A stretch of 64,000 bases of DNA from Trissonchulus latispiculum. Its lineage: Eukaryota; Nematoda; Enoplea; Enoplida; Ironidae. Positions 1 to 11,036 of this stretch are shown here, piece by piece. A program made the translations under genes and the position numbers. Under the pieces are notes generated by a model. That model worked only from the letters and a program-made list of their open reading frames with translations. It had not been told where the DNA came from and made no database searches. Each line of letters begins with the position of its first letter. Position 1 is the stretch's first letter. Location: NCBI GenBank assembly GCA_030248195.1, contig JASAND010028244.1, positions 62,001-126,000 on the forward strand, written 5' to 3'.

Positions 1-240
1 CTCGCTTGGATCCAGTCACTTGAGTCGTACCCTTCCTTGGTTCTTGTTGAGATGAGTTTCCCGAGTCCACGGCAAGATTGGAGCTCGGTGGGACCTCCAA
101 AAATGTAACGGGTTACGTTACCTAGTTTATGTAGTCTAGCTTTAGGATTTAGCTAGCTTATCGTTTACCTTGATTATAGATTTGCCAAAAATTAAATGAT
201 TCAAGGTTTGCCAACAGTGGTTTTGGTTAGCCCAAATTAT

Positions 241-408
241 CTTTTTCTTGCTTTTAGTCAAGACAGATATGTCAATTTGCCTGGAATTTCAAAGTTTAAA
301 GATTTCAAGATAAAGATTCAAGATCTTTTTCTTGCTTTTAGTCAAGACAGATATGTCAATTTGCCTGGAATTTCAAAGTTTAAGATTTCATTCATAAAGT
401 TCAAACTT
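241..408. repeat. Two-copy tandem duplication, period about 84 bp
   Basis: A block beginning CTTTTTCTTGCTTTTAGTCA occurs at 241 and again at 325 with almost no divergence. The 82-codon open frame across it is only the repeated unit read twice, so I do not call a gene. The flanks (1-240 and 409-780) show no recognisable gene. Confidence 0.85.
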
Positions 409-780
409 TCAAAGAATGAGCCAATGTTTGAAGTCAAGACATAAAGACAGTTTACCAACACCTTTATTCTTCAGACAAAAGACCCCTCTTAAAGTTTGCA
501 CCTCCTTTTATTCCATAGAGGAATGAAAAATTGGGTGATATGCGTGGAAATTGTGTAAATTTTAATAGGTTAAAATGTTAAATGTAATGAGCCTCTGATT
601 CTATATAGAAGGAGGAGTACTATAGTTGACAGGCCATCAGTCAGCCAGTGAACTGTTAATACATTTATTGGAGAAAGAGTGGCCCGTGAAAAATAGTAAC
701 TTAGATATTTTAACATAATTGACATTATTGCATGGCATTTTACGTATTACTGAATTTGACTGAATTTGACTGAATTATTA

Positions 781-1070
781 CAGTTTGTATAAATGGGTTA
801 TAAGTTACAGTGCAACTAAATTACGTACATGACATTTTATTACTGAACTACAGTTTGTATAAATGGGTTACAAATTATAGTGCAATTAAATTACGTACAT
901 CAGATAGAACACGATTGACATTTGGTAATAATATAGTATTAAAATTAGGTTACAATAGAAATTCTAATCATACATTGTAAAACTTGTTACATTTATTTGA
1001 ATAGATCGAATAGGTTATATATATATATATATATGTTTTGGATTTCTAACTTCGGGTGTTTTTCCTTACA
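781..1070. repeat. Direct repeat copy A (with internal ~68-bp tandem duplication)
   Basis: The unit starting CAGTTTGTATAAATGGGTTA occurs at 781 and again at about 849. The second unit runs on through an (AT)n tract into GTTTTGGATTTCTAACTTCG. The same series of sequences recurs in the same orientation at 2275-2461 and resumes at 3011, with 542 bp of another element between. The two copies bracket about 1.2 kb with broken coding remnants on the minus strand, which would suit an LTR-like pair or a segmental duplication. I saw no PBS or polypurine tract to decide. Confidence 0.6.
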
Positions 1071-1107
1071 ATTTCTTCCCTCCTGATTTGAGAAATGGCC
1101 TCATTTC

Positions 1108-2127
1108 TCAGAGCTGTGGTTGGATTGGATCGTATCCGGAAGGACCAGCTTCTTGATTAGGTGGGAGGGCGGCCTTTCTGCGGTTGAAATAAGCTTGGTC
1201 GCGCCGTAGATCGTAAACCACGGAACCCATGAGGTGCAGGCCTCGTCGAATGTATAGTTTCCCGCCGTCTGGATAGTTGATCCCCCATGGAATGAGCTTT
1301 GCCACTTGGTGTAGGATTTGTTCGTGAGTAAGCGTCTTGCATTGGCGCATGTTCGTTGGTAGCGGAAGTTTCTAACCTTTCAGATTCTTCCCAGGCCGTT
1401 GCTTGTTACATTTGTGGCGATCAATAGAAAATTCTGCGGCGTCCTGGTTGCCGTAGCTGTTTGATGTTTGAATCCACAGTTCGAGGCTCTTTTCTTTGAG
1501 GGTAACGGGGTGAACTGTGGGAACCTTATTTTTAGGTAGAACATTAACATGGACGGGTGCCCACGGGTAATGCTGTTAGGGCTAGATAACATTGCCGCAA
1601 GGCGCCGGTGGGGAACGTGTGATGGGTGGAGTATTCAAAGGAACAGTGCAGGGTGGTTGAGACGGAAATATTTTGGTGGGCTTCGGTTTGAGGGAGGATC
1701 TGGATCGCTGGTTACGACTTTCCGATTGGCGGTTGGCAATAGACTTTCGAGGCAATTTGGGTGAACGACGGTCGTAAGGCTGATGACGGTGATGTCCTCA
1801 GCTAGCCTTGTAGCCGTGATGTGGACGTTGATTGTAGGGATCGCGATGATTTTCAGACCTAGTAGAGCTTGGCGCGAATCCTGATGCAGCCTGTGGAGGT
1901 TGTATCACCGGAGACGGTACAATGACGACAGAGAGGAGCGGGGGTACCAGTTCAAGTGGATCGGCAGGGTTCGCAAACTGTGGTGGCGTCAGTGATCGGT
2001 CCAATAATGGTTCTTCCGCGTCAGGATCTATCGGCTCGGTTGAGGGCGACCTGGGAGCATTTGGGTCACCGTCATCGTCGTCATCGAGTAGTTCGATCTG
2101 AAATTCGTTGATGCCGTCATGTTCCTA
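1108..2127 (-). pseudogene. Broken unidentified coding remnant (Pro/Ser/Arg-rich)
   Basis: On the minus strand a T-rich acceptor-like TTTTTTAG at about 2128 is followed by an open frame to 1798, acidic at first (a run of five Asp) and then Pro/Ser-rich. Further downstream, open stretches in shifted frames follow at 1760-1580, 1580-1380 and 1350-1108. The last encodes an 80-residue segment with aromatic and basic residues (KLYIRRGLHLMGSVVYDLRR). Taken together this looks like one decayed gene with at least two frameshifts, possibly the gag-like or accessory gene of a mobile element. I do not recognise the family. It lies between direct repeat copies A and B, which supports a mobile-element origin. 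It could also be exons of an unknown host gene. Confidence 0.35.
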
Positions 2128-2274
2128 AAAAATTAATATATACAGTTGAAATTGTGAGGTGGATTACGCTCATGCATGTTGTATATATAGTATCAGGGAA
2201 TGCAGTATATTGCTGTGAGTAGGTTGTTAGGCGTTTATTAAAAATATATATTATATATATATATATATAAAGGC

Positions 2275-3050
2275 GTATAAATGGGTTACAAGTTATAGTG
2301 CAATTAAATTGCGTACATTGGATAGAACACGATTGAAATTGGGTAATAATATAGTATTAAAATTAGGTTACAATTACGACGAAGATATTCTAATTGTACA
2401 TTGTAAAACTTGTTACATTTATGTGAACTGATCGAATAGGTTATATATATATATATATGTTACGGGCAGATGAGTAAATTGGACACTTCTAAAAGTGTCC
2501 AGACAGATAGATAAATTATGCATGTGCGCAGACAGATAGATAAATTCTTACAATTATCGCATTCTCATTCCCACGTACATGAAATAATTAAAATTAATTA
2601 ACAAATAAATAAATTATCAATAGCCATCAATAATTGGAACGATATCTAGTAAATGTTATATATAAAAAATCAACACGATCAAGTAAGAGATATATAAATT
2701 TAATGAAATATAAGCTGATAAAATATAATAACAAGCTTTAGTACAATGCATAAACTATTAAAAATGAAGTAAAGAATAATACTGAAATTAAATAAGAGCT
2801 ACAAACACAAATATTCTCCATTATTTGTTCTTAGTTTAAAAATTTACGCATCTGTCCAACTCTGTTCTGGACAGATAGATAATTTACTCATCCGTCCGGA
2901 CGGAATGCGATAATTGTAAGAATTTATCTATCTGTCTGCGCACATGCATAATTTATCTATCTGTCTGGACACTTTTAGAAGTGTCCAATTTACTCATCTG
3001 CCCGTAACATATATATGTTTTGGATTTCTAACTTCGGGTGTTTTTTGTTC
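2275..3050. repeat. Direct repeat copy B, split by a MITE
   Basis: This is the second copy of the 854-1070 sequence. It shares ATAAATGGGTTACAA, the GATAGAACACGATTGA block, the (AT)n tract and GTTTTGGATTTCTAACTTCGGG. It is interrupted between the (AT)n tract and GTTTTGG by the inverted-repeat element at 2463-3004. Copy A therefore shows what the empty site looked like. Confidence 0.6.
2463..3004. mobile_element. 542-bp MITE-like element with perfect 102-bp inverted repeats
   Basis: Positions 2463-2564 and 2903-3004 are exact reverse complements in my reading. Each arm starts CGGGCAGATGAGTAAATTGG and contains an 8-bp hairpin (GGACACTT/AAGTGTCC) and two copies of GACAGATAGATAAATT. The inner 340 bp is A/T-rich with no ORF. 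ATATATATGT lies on both sides, so a target duplication of about 10 bp is possible, though this is inside an AT repeat. There is no transposase, so the element is non-autonomous and of unknown superfamily. The identical arms suggest recent activity. Confidence 0.85.
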
Positions 3051-3275
3051 CTTACATTACAACTCTGCTCGTGGAAATATAATATTGGCAACATATTAAT
3101 CAACGTTGTCTGTATCCGCTGAATATAGAGAGAACACTGGGTAAATTATTATACCAGTATTGTTACCATGTTTCATGCACCCTATAGTGTGCGATCCTAC
3201 GGAATAACTGAAAATATGCTGGAGTAAACTTTTGTTTTTCCAATATAATTTTTGAAATTAAGGTTTTCTTATTAG

Positions 3276-4996
3276 AATCAATGATGCACCACTGGATAGA
3301 CCAGAATACGCAAATTTCAGTGCAAATGGAATGGTAGTTCACATTTCCCATCTGGAAATGCAGATTCGTCACACTGATGACTTTTACGTAATGCCGCTAG
3401 AAACATATATAGCAAACATTGGTGGAATTCTAGGATTATGGGTAAGCATTTAAAATTTTGTTTATGTACTGTGTGTAACGGATAGATCTAAATATTTAAA
3501 ACAAATGTAGGCCTTGTATGGTGAGACGGCAAGTGCCCCAAAACTCAACATAGAACGGCAGACACGAGAACACAAAAGTCCACGTTTTGGTCAACGATCT
3601 GTCTAGCCTATTTGGGTCTAACCTGAATTGGACAGAGCGCCGTAGAGTGGGAGTTAATTCTTCAACTGCCTGCTAAACAGTTGTTTACTGGACAGGCCAA
3701 GCAACAGTGCCAGTGCTAATGCGCAGACAAAGAAGACCTGCAAATCAAAGCAGCTCTCACAATCAAACGAATCTAAGATCAGGCAGTAGGTATGGGATGG
3801 AGACTTCCAGCTGGTTTACTATCAACTACCCAGCTTCAGTCTCAGCCTGGTTCTATGTCTGATAACAGGTGCAGAAAGAAGATTGCCCTCATCTGAATGC
3901 TCAGGAAACTACAAACTGCTCGTATTTAAGTCAAAGATTAAGTTAAGAGTATTTGCTTATATTTTATGTGAGAATTTATCAAATTCGACCAAGTCATGGA
4001 AAGTGCTACATAAATGTTTTGGACTTTGACATTAGGTTAAGGGGTGAAAAAGGTCCCTCTGTGTATTTGGTCAATATAAATATTTGGGCTAAAAATTTAT
4101 AACGATTAATAACTAACAGATCTGATGCTACTACATCGTTATTCTTCCTGACGCATCAACCCTGGTCAGTCATAGATGAGAATGGTAATCAATTGACCAC
4201 AAACAAAAAAGTTTGCATCCACAGGGTCCGCCAGCATATGTGGTTCAGCTGGGCCGGTGCTGGTGTCTGGTACTGCACATAGCACACTGTTCCCCCTTGC
4301 TGGTATGTATCCAAAATCCAATCAGCTTTCGTATGAGCTGCCGCGGTGGACGTATTGCAAAGGCAGCAATAGGTACATCGCCGGCCTTGTCAAACGCCTC
4401 TGTTAAATGCGAAAGCAGTTATTTGGTTTCCTGGCCAGTCAAATTTCACTCAATACTGACAGCACTCCTAGTCGGCGTGTGCCAACTAGAGTGGGGCGAA
4501 CTAAACATGATGGATATGAGCTGAACCTGATTTTGAGACATACACACAGCAAAGTATATTCTTTTAACGTTTTACTAAAAGCAATGAGTAGTGATGGCAA
4601 TATACACAATATTTGATTCTTGTAATTTGAGTCAATTGCGTCCAATAAACGCTTTAATAAATACTAGACCAGCCAAATGTGAAAAAATTTTATGTGCAAG
4701 GAATCTCGTCTTATGTGCAAAAAAAGAAAAAGCAATAGCTCACCGCGATGCGGTGTGGTTTCTAATGGTATTTTAATTGAACAATATACTTAAAAATGGC
4801 TCCTGCTCGATGCAGAGTTAAATATTTAGATACCATTAGTAGTTAAACTTCATCTACGGTTCCTTTTGTCTATCATGATATCCCTTTTTTGAAAGCTGTA
4901 ATACTTACGAGTTTGTTCTAGCTTGGAGCTTCAATTCTCAGTGTGGTGCAGCTTCCAATCCTGATGCACAAGGTTGTTCATCAGAAGACAGCTTAA
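3276..4996 (+). CDS. DEG/ENaC-family sodium channel, C-terminal two exons (partial)
   Basis: The coding segments are 3276-3441 and 4922-4996, and upstream exons lie outside or are unrecognised. The first exon follows a TTTTCTTATTAG acceptor and ends at a GG|GTAAGC donor. It encodes the conserved region before the last membrane helix, ending ANIGGILGLW, the hallmark GG-x-LGL motif of degenerin/ENaC/ASIC channels. The intron is 1,480 bp and ends GTTTGTTCTAG. The last exon joins in phase 0, begins LGASILSVVQ and stops at TAA 4994-4996. This supplies the short pore-lining start of TM2 (the G-x-S selectivity position appears as GAS) and a very short tail. The family are trimeric, amiloride-sensitive or ligand-gated plasma-membrane cation channels. 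TM2 plus tail is only 25 residues, shorter than usual, so an alternative last exon or a truncated copy is possible. An AATAAA follows at 5153. The family is clear; the subtype is not. Confidence 0.75.
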
Positions 4997-5152
4997 TAGG
5001 TGTCCTGGTCCTTACTTCATTTCGTTAAGAAAACCAAAATCAAGCCTTGGCCTAGTTCATTTAGTTTAGTTTATGAAGTCTTGTAAAAATTTGTATCTAT
5101 CGAAACGGACGGAATCTGTTCTATAGCTAGCTAGCTATCATTATATCGTTTA

Positions 5153-5158
5153 AATAAA
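5153..5158 (+). terminator. Polyadenylation signal AATAAA after the DEG/ENaC exon
   Basis: AATAAA lies 157 bp downstream of the TAA of the channel exon, with a second AATAAA close by (TTTAATAAATAC). It fits the 3' end of that gene. A/T-rich context makes chance occurrence likely, so support is moderate. Confidence 0.45.
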
Positions 5159-5812
5159 TTTAATAAATACAAGATTATTACTTTTTGTGACCACATAATA
5201 GGTCAATGATGTTAGCAAGTTTTGAAACTAGTATTCATTTCATTCCCACTGTAAATATCTTCAGAATTCTTATGAGACAACAAGATTTTTATAAAATCTT
5301 AAAATTAGTCAAGCTTCAAAAATTTCAAAACATTGGTTGATCTTGGTTTTTGTCCGGAATATGTGAGCTGAAATTTTCTTTCAGCGAAACTCTTCTGAAA
5401 GAACACAGAATGATCCAAGAACTAAAAATCGATAAGTTTCAAATTTAGTAGTGTTCTTCGAATTTCAACATTCTGTGATCTTTGCCGCATTTTCCACTTT
5501 GAGTACCAACTGCTTTAATAAGTACTTTGATATCAGCATCAGCTTTAACACAGTAGTAGTCATTTTTCAAAATTTCATTTCAAGTTAATTTTATCGAAAA
5601 GTACAGCTTTTGTTCTAAAATTTCAATGTTTCATTTCAAATTTCATTTCATTGAAATAATGGTAAATTCTTGAAAAATTATTCTGCATTTCAGTTCAGCG
5701 GCTCAAGTGGCAAGTATGGTAGGTTGGACGGTGTTGAAATTGCTAAGGTCAAACCAGAACCAATTCTTCATTAAGTTGCATGGTTAAAATTGTTCCCCAG
5801 AGGGAAAGTACA
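5159..5812. other. Gene-free A/T-rich stretch
   Basis: Contains runs such as AAATTTCATTT and TTTCAAAA with no credible exon or ORF. Nothing else recognised. Confidence 0.5.
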
Positions 5813-5985
5813 GACAAGAAAGAACGAACGAAACTAAGATTGTCACTACAGCACCTCCGACCCGAAAAATTCGGGCCTGAGGTGGGGATCGAACCCACAA
5901 CCTTTGGCGATCTAGTCCAACGCTCTACCGATTGAGCCACCCAGGCACAATCGAACCAAGCTTAAGTTTGAATTCGTTCCCAAAC
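5813..5985 (-). mobile_element. tRNA-derived SINE, copy 1
   Basis: Read on the minus strand, the head is tRNA-like: GCCTGGGTGGCTCAATCGGT carries an A box, and GGTTCGATCCC is a B box. The first seven bases (GCCTGGG) can pair with CTCAGGC, so the cloverleaf is nearly complete. The body contains a CCGAATTTTTCGG hairpin and the 3' side ends in repeated GTTCGTTCTTTC. The same unit occurs at 6080-6246 about 90% or more identical, so this is a dispersed SINE rather than a functional tRNA gene. The anticodon stem has a mismatch and continuous extra sequence follows the acceptor stem. Confidence 0.8.
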
Positions 5986-6079
5986 TGTAGTGACATGTCA
6001 GAAGACGCTTTCGCGCCAGCCCACACAGTTTGATGGGAGCAAAGCTCAACCGTTTCAAACCGCAATGGGCAAGACAAAT

Positions 6080-6246
6080 GAAAGAACGAACGAAACTAAG
6101 ATTGCCACTACAGCACCTCCGACCCGAAAAATTCGGGCCTGAGGTGGGGATCGAACCCACAACCTTTGGCGATCTAGGCCAACGCTCTACCGATTGAGCA
6201 ACCTAGGCACAATCGACCCAAGCTTAAGTTTGAATTCGTTCCCAAA
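6080..6246 (-). mobile_element. tRNA-derived SINE, copy 2
   Basis: This is the second copy of the SINE at 5813-5985, same orientation, separated by 94 bp of unrelated sequence. It has the same A and B boxes, the same CCGAATTTTTCGG body hairpin and the same GTTCGTTC tail. A few substitutions distinguish it (for example in the D-stem and acceptor region), so the pair is two insertions or an older duplication, not a recent duplication. Confidence 0.8.
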
Positions 6247-8382
6247 GAAAACTGACTGAGCTTTGTACAGATATGTTAGTGGTTTAAATGGAATTGTAGT
6301 GCTTGTTATAATGCCAAACTAACTGTTTTGAAAGATTTTCAAAGGACAGTATCAAATATACAGCTGAGGCACAGCATTAACATTGGATAAGAAAATGTCA
6401 AAGTAATGCAACAAACACCACAAAAGTTTATCAGGCCGTGGAAAAGAACGGTTACTGTCACGATTATCCAGATCACATCACCTGTTGCACCACACTACAT
6501 TACATTGGAACCTGGATACACTACATTACCTCCGTGGAACAAGCCCTGTCTTCTTTAAAGAATGCCAATCAGAATGAAATTAATAAATCTTATTGCAGCG
6601 ACCAGAGGTCTCGTCACGTAGGGTATGAGGGAGGTACTCGTTTTGCGTACACGTACCACATGAGTGCTAGCTTGGTTCGCCGTAACGGGTTGGAAAACCT
6701 GGAGGCTAGAATTACCAAATAAGTAGTAAAGGGCTCAGGGAAGGCATTTCCTTGAAACAGCTGCTACGTACTGGTTGTACAAGACAGAATATTGCCGCAC
6801 TGGCATTAATTCAGCAAATTAATTTGTACACTGGAGGATGAAGCAGCGTTAATAGACTGTTGCGTGTTACCACATCGCGTGCAGGTTAATTGTAAACATA
6901 TTCCAGCCATAGAAAAACTGATAGTTCTGTACAACATTTTCAGGAAAGAAATGAAAGTACACACACGTCCAGTGTCTTTGATAAACTGTGGACGAAGACA
7001 CACAGGCTTTAATTTAATGGCATTAAATTTACCGCATCCGTAAACTACGCATTTATTGTAAAGTTGACGTAAAATTAGATTTATTCACCCCCACATTAAA
7101 CCAAGTTCATTTTGCGGCAGTCCTTTATACGGAGGAAGAGATGAATATTTCCAAAGTAATTACAATAACATTCGGATTCTGCTGTTTCGCGTAATAGAGG
7201 GCAAACAGTATGCCTGTTCACGTAGAATATTGGCAAATTTGGCACACTACCATGACGTGGGGCAAAATTGGCCACTCTTTTCTAATCTGATTTCTTAGCT
7301 GTCGCAACAACGACCTTACTCCGGCAGTCTAGGCATACTACGTTGGTTGAAATGGACGCGGTTGACTTAACATCATGTTAGAAGTGTTAGACGTGTTAGA
7401 AGTGTTAGACGATTTCCCAATTTTAATAGGGCCCGGTTGAAGGGTCATTTGTCAACTGTAACTTGTCTTTCTCTTTTATCACCATTTGCAATTCTACAGT
7501 AATTCTATAGTGTAAACCTTAAACAAACTTCAAGAATCTTAACAGTTTAATGAGTTTGCTAAAACGTTATGAAATTGAATTTAAAAACCAAAAACGAACA
7601 CTTCAGAAACAAATTACAGCAAAAACTTACAGGATGTTACTTTGACAATATTGTTCTCAGATTTTTCATATTAATATAAAAGGCTTACAAAATTACAGTT
7701 TACAGATTCGTTTCCAGTTACAGTACAGTGCAATTACAGTTTACATGTACAATTACATTATATTAAGTTCACATATAGCAATTATTGCAAGCCGATCATG
7801 TTTAACAGATACGTTGTACATTCATCATCAATTCATTCATCATCATTAAAACGTCATCAAGAGTAATTTGTCAAAACATTTTTTGCATGGTAGATACGAT
7901 CATTCAAATTATGATACATAGCGTTACGAGGCTTTGCAGATGAACAATACGAGTTTGAGTCATAACTTGCAATTTTTGGGTATAATGCAGAAAACCAATG
8001 CAAACAAGGATGTGGGTGAATTATGCTATCCCTCACCGAAATTTGTTGTTCTGGGCCCTTAGTTTAACTTATGTCTACAGTTTATGTATAACATGTGTAC
8101 AGAATCTCAAAGAAATAAGATAACTTTAAGCGATGGAAGCGTTGAAACTTATGCAGTCACAAGCAAAATCCGAATAGAGTCCATATAGATTTTTATTAAC
8201 TGTGAAACATTTGTGCACAGCTTTTGAGGAACAAACGATTAAATGCGGAATGAATGGTTCAGAATACGCTTTCTACCGATTGCTACGCACTATTTGTTTC
8301 TTCCGTGCATGTTTGCCGTCTACGGGAGTGAAGGTGACATTTCGCAGACGTATACCTTTCGTAATGAATGTGCTGTTGTCCA
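6247..8382. other. Intergenic, no gene recognised
   Basis: Short open frames (for example 6438-6722) lack homology cues, codon bias or convincing splice sites. A small tandem motif GTTAGAAGTGTTAGAC occurs near 7379-7420. Nothing else supported. Confidence 0.4.
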
Positions 8383-9024
8383 ATCATTATGTATACTTTT
8401 CATGATATATGCCCTCCAATATGTATACCCAAATTTATGTATACTCGTAGTTATGTATACCCAAAATTATGTATACTCATCATATGTATACTTGCCAAAA
8501 ACTAAGAACGGCCAATTCGAAATTAGAAATTCAATTATTATGCGCATTTTTATTGCCTATTCACATATACGAATGTAAATTATATTTTTGGTTGTTTTGG
8601 CTATTATTTTACTTTTTTGGTTGTCCTGAGTCCGGTAGTCAATTCAAATTGTTCCTTGTACCACACGACCTGTCACTACATATCCAATATTTAGTTCCGT
8701 CGTTCTTTCCTTCTGTTTCGTCTGTCGTAGTACCCTTTGTGACAGGAGCTCTGCGGATCCTTTGCTTGTACGAGCAAATTTGAGCATTTAAATTTGAATT
8801 TATAAAGGAGAATTTGGATATTGACTAGTGTTGAGTGAGGAGTATAGTGTTAAAAGAACAAATCTCGAAATTTGTATAGTTTTTCTAATTTTAACTAAAA
8901 GTATACATAATGATTGGTATACATAATATTGGCTGTACATAAATATGAGTATACATAAATTTGGATATACATAATGGAGGGTATACATAACGGCGTATAC
9001 ATAATAAAAAGTATACATAATGAT
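8383..9024. mobile_element. Inverted-repeat element with iterated TATGTATAC motifs at both ends
   Basis: Positions 8384-8492 carry about seven TATGTATAC-like units in + orientation. Positions 8893-9023 carry about eight in the opposite orientation (GTATACATA). The arms align as imperfect terminal inverted repeats sharing TCATTATGTATACTTTT at the outer ends and CCAAATTTATGTATACTC inside. The centre is about 400 bp with no good ORF. The form is a non-autonomous DNA transposon whose subterminal repeats would be transposase binding sites. Superfamily unknown. Confidence 0.65.
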
Positions 9025-10593
9025 ATAGAATTTCATAAGTGCCTTCGCAGCGGTGAGATAACTTTCGCCGCTTCGGAAAGTGCAAAATGACTAATCGCCA
9101 TGTGTCCACTGCAACCATCGCATCTCTTGCTATAGGCAGATTTCTGCTTGTTCTGAGCCAATATGATAAAGTCAAAAGCAATGTTCCAGACAGTTCTCAA
9201 TTCGTTCTTCGGAAAGCAGTTGAAAGCTAAGCACGTTGAACCCAGTGGTAGAGTTCCCGCCTTTCATGCGAGAGCAGTCGAATATGTTTGTTTCACTAGG
9301 ACGACATTCGGAGGCATTGGACACTTTATACATTCCTGGATTGGACAATTTCACCTTATGCTACTGCTTGCATATTTATTCAAAATTGCAACATTCATAA
9401 CATCCGTTTATGTTAATCCTCGAAAGACATTCTAATACTGTAAAAACAGATTTCCACGGATTGCTGCTACTATTGCTGGAATTGTGCAACCTGTATTACT
9501 GTAAAAAGCTTCCGCGGATTGATGCTTCTTGTGCTGAAATCTTGCAACTTGTGTTACACCTAGTTGCCGGCTGTGGAGAGAATAGCTTCTACTAATTACC
9601 CCAGTACTGATCAGGGTCTTAATTAAGAGACCCTATATCTCAAACTCAAGGGGTTGGTCAGCACTCAAAATCCCATTATCTCACAAAACCCGTAATGGCC
9701 GCAAGTGCTCCTGATACTACAAATATGGCAAGTAGGCCGTAGCTTGGATTAATAAAAAGACCTGTTGGCCGCACAATACATAAAAAGAGACCCTTAGGCC
9801 AAAATTACATATTATAACAAACAGGGCCCCGAAGGCCGACAATCTAAAATCCCTAATCTTTTATGCCGTTGGTAGTAAATTTGGCTGGGTATAACAAAGA
9901 CAATTGGCCCTCAATGGTAATTAAGCGATTTTAGCTCATTGTCTTTTCTGGCCCTTAGGCCAGAAATATTTTCCCTATACATATTCCTATAAAATGGGAA
10001 GACGTGCTACCTCAGGACGGAGGAAATCGGCCGACCGTTTTCGAACACTGAGTGAGTCTAAAATTTTGAGATTTGACATCTTCTGACAGTCCAGTGACGC
10101 TAAGATTTGACGGCTCCTACTTATTTGAAGGAAAGCTTCTGGAAGTTTTCCTCCAAATAAAGGGATCTTTTACACGGGGAGATCCACACTCCTTTGAGCC
10201 TGGTGATCAGCCGGGGTTAAAATTAATTGAATTTAATTAAATAATTAACGATAATGGCGAAATATTGCCCCCAGCTGACCAACTTTCTGGGTCCGAAACT
10301 AGGTCGAACCTTATAAAATTTTGGTTAACACTTAAACGTAACCAAAGGGGGAAGTTTCGGACCGAAGTTTAAACCTTCCTCGATTTAGTCGTGAATTTAG
10401 ATTAGACTTCGTTTAGATTTCGATGTGAGAAATAATTTTATTTAGGTGCCAATTTTTCGGGCAATAGTTTAGCCTTATTACAATTTTATGAATTTTGGTG
10501 ACTTCTCTTGCCTTTGGCACCTACTTTCAAATTTAAGTCGGACTTTTGGCCAAAATAAAGAGCAGCCACCCATTAATTCCAGTAACGATGTAT
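9025..10593. other. Intergenic, no gene recognised
   Basis: Includes a short hairpin AGGGTCT...AGACCCT around TTAATTAA at about 9614. It also has a stretch with repeated GGCC-containing units (9690-9960) that looks like a decayed repeat. No coding signal. Confidence 0.35.
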
Positions 10594-11036
10594 TCCACTT
10601 ACACAGAATCCACTAACGCAGAACCTTTGTTCTCAGTTTAATGTCTATGTCAAATGTCAAGTTTCCACTTGCGCAGAAAGAACAAAACTGGAGTTTCCGC
10701 TAACGCAGAAATGCCGTGTATTTGAAACTCAGCCAATCACAGTAACGTAAATATTTTTCATTAAGTTTGACTCAAGTTTTACATCTCGTGCATGTAAAGT
10801 GTAAATCTCCTGTCACAAAAATTTAGTCTCTATCCAAAACGTTGATATGCATTACATTTGCAACAGTATCGCCAATTATCTAATCTTTGTTCAAAATAAT
10901 ACACGATATCTGATTTCAGAGTTCTAATTTCAGTGTAAGTGGAAACTTCAGTTTTGCAGAAGGTCAATCTGCGTTAGTGAAATCTCGAGTTTTGAAATTA
11001 TTTCTGCGTTAGTGGATTTTGCGTAAATGTACTATT
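10594..11036. mobile_element. Inverted-repeat element with iterated CCACTAACGCAGAA motifs
   Basis: Units related to CCACTWACGCAGAA occur at 10594, 10610, 10666 and 10697 on the + strand. They recur as reverse complements at about 10931, 10967 and 11002. AATCCACTAACGCAGAA (10607-10623) and TTCTGCGTTAGTGGATT (11002-11018) are exact inverted partners. There is no ORF between. This is probably a MITE with subterminal iterons; end points are approximate. Confidence 0.55.

Noticed and set aside
5870..6215. Functional tRNA genes
   Set aside because: A/B boxes and a near-complete acceptor stem are present, but both copies carry the same SINE body and tail and have anticodon-stem mismatches.
6438..6722. 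94-codon ORF with several Tyr/His residues
   Set aside because: No homology cue, poor ATG context and no splice sites that fit.
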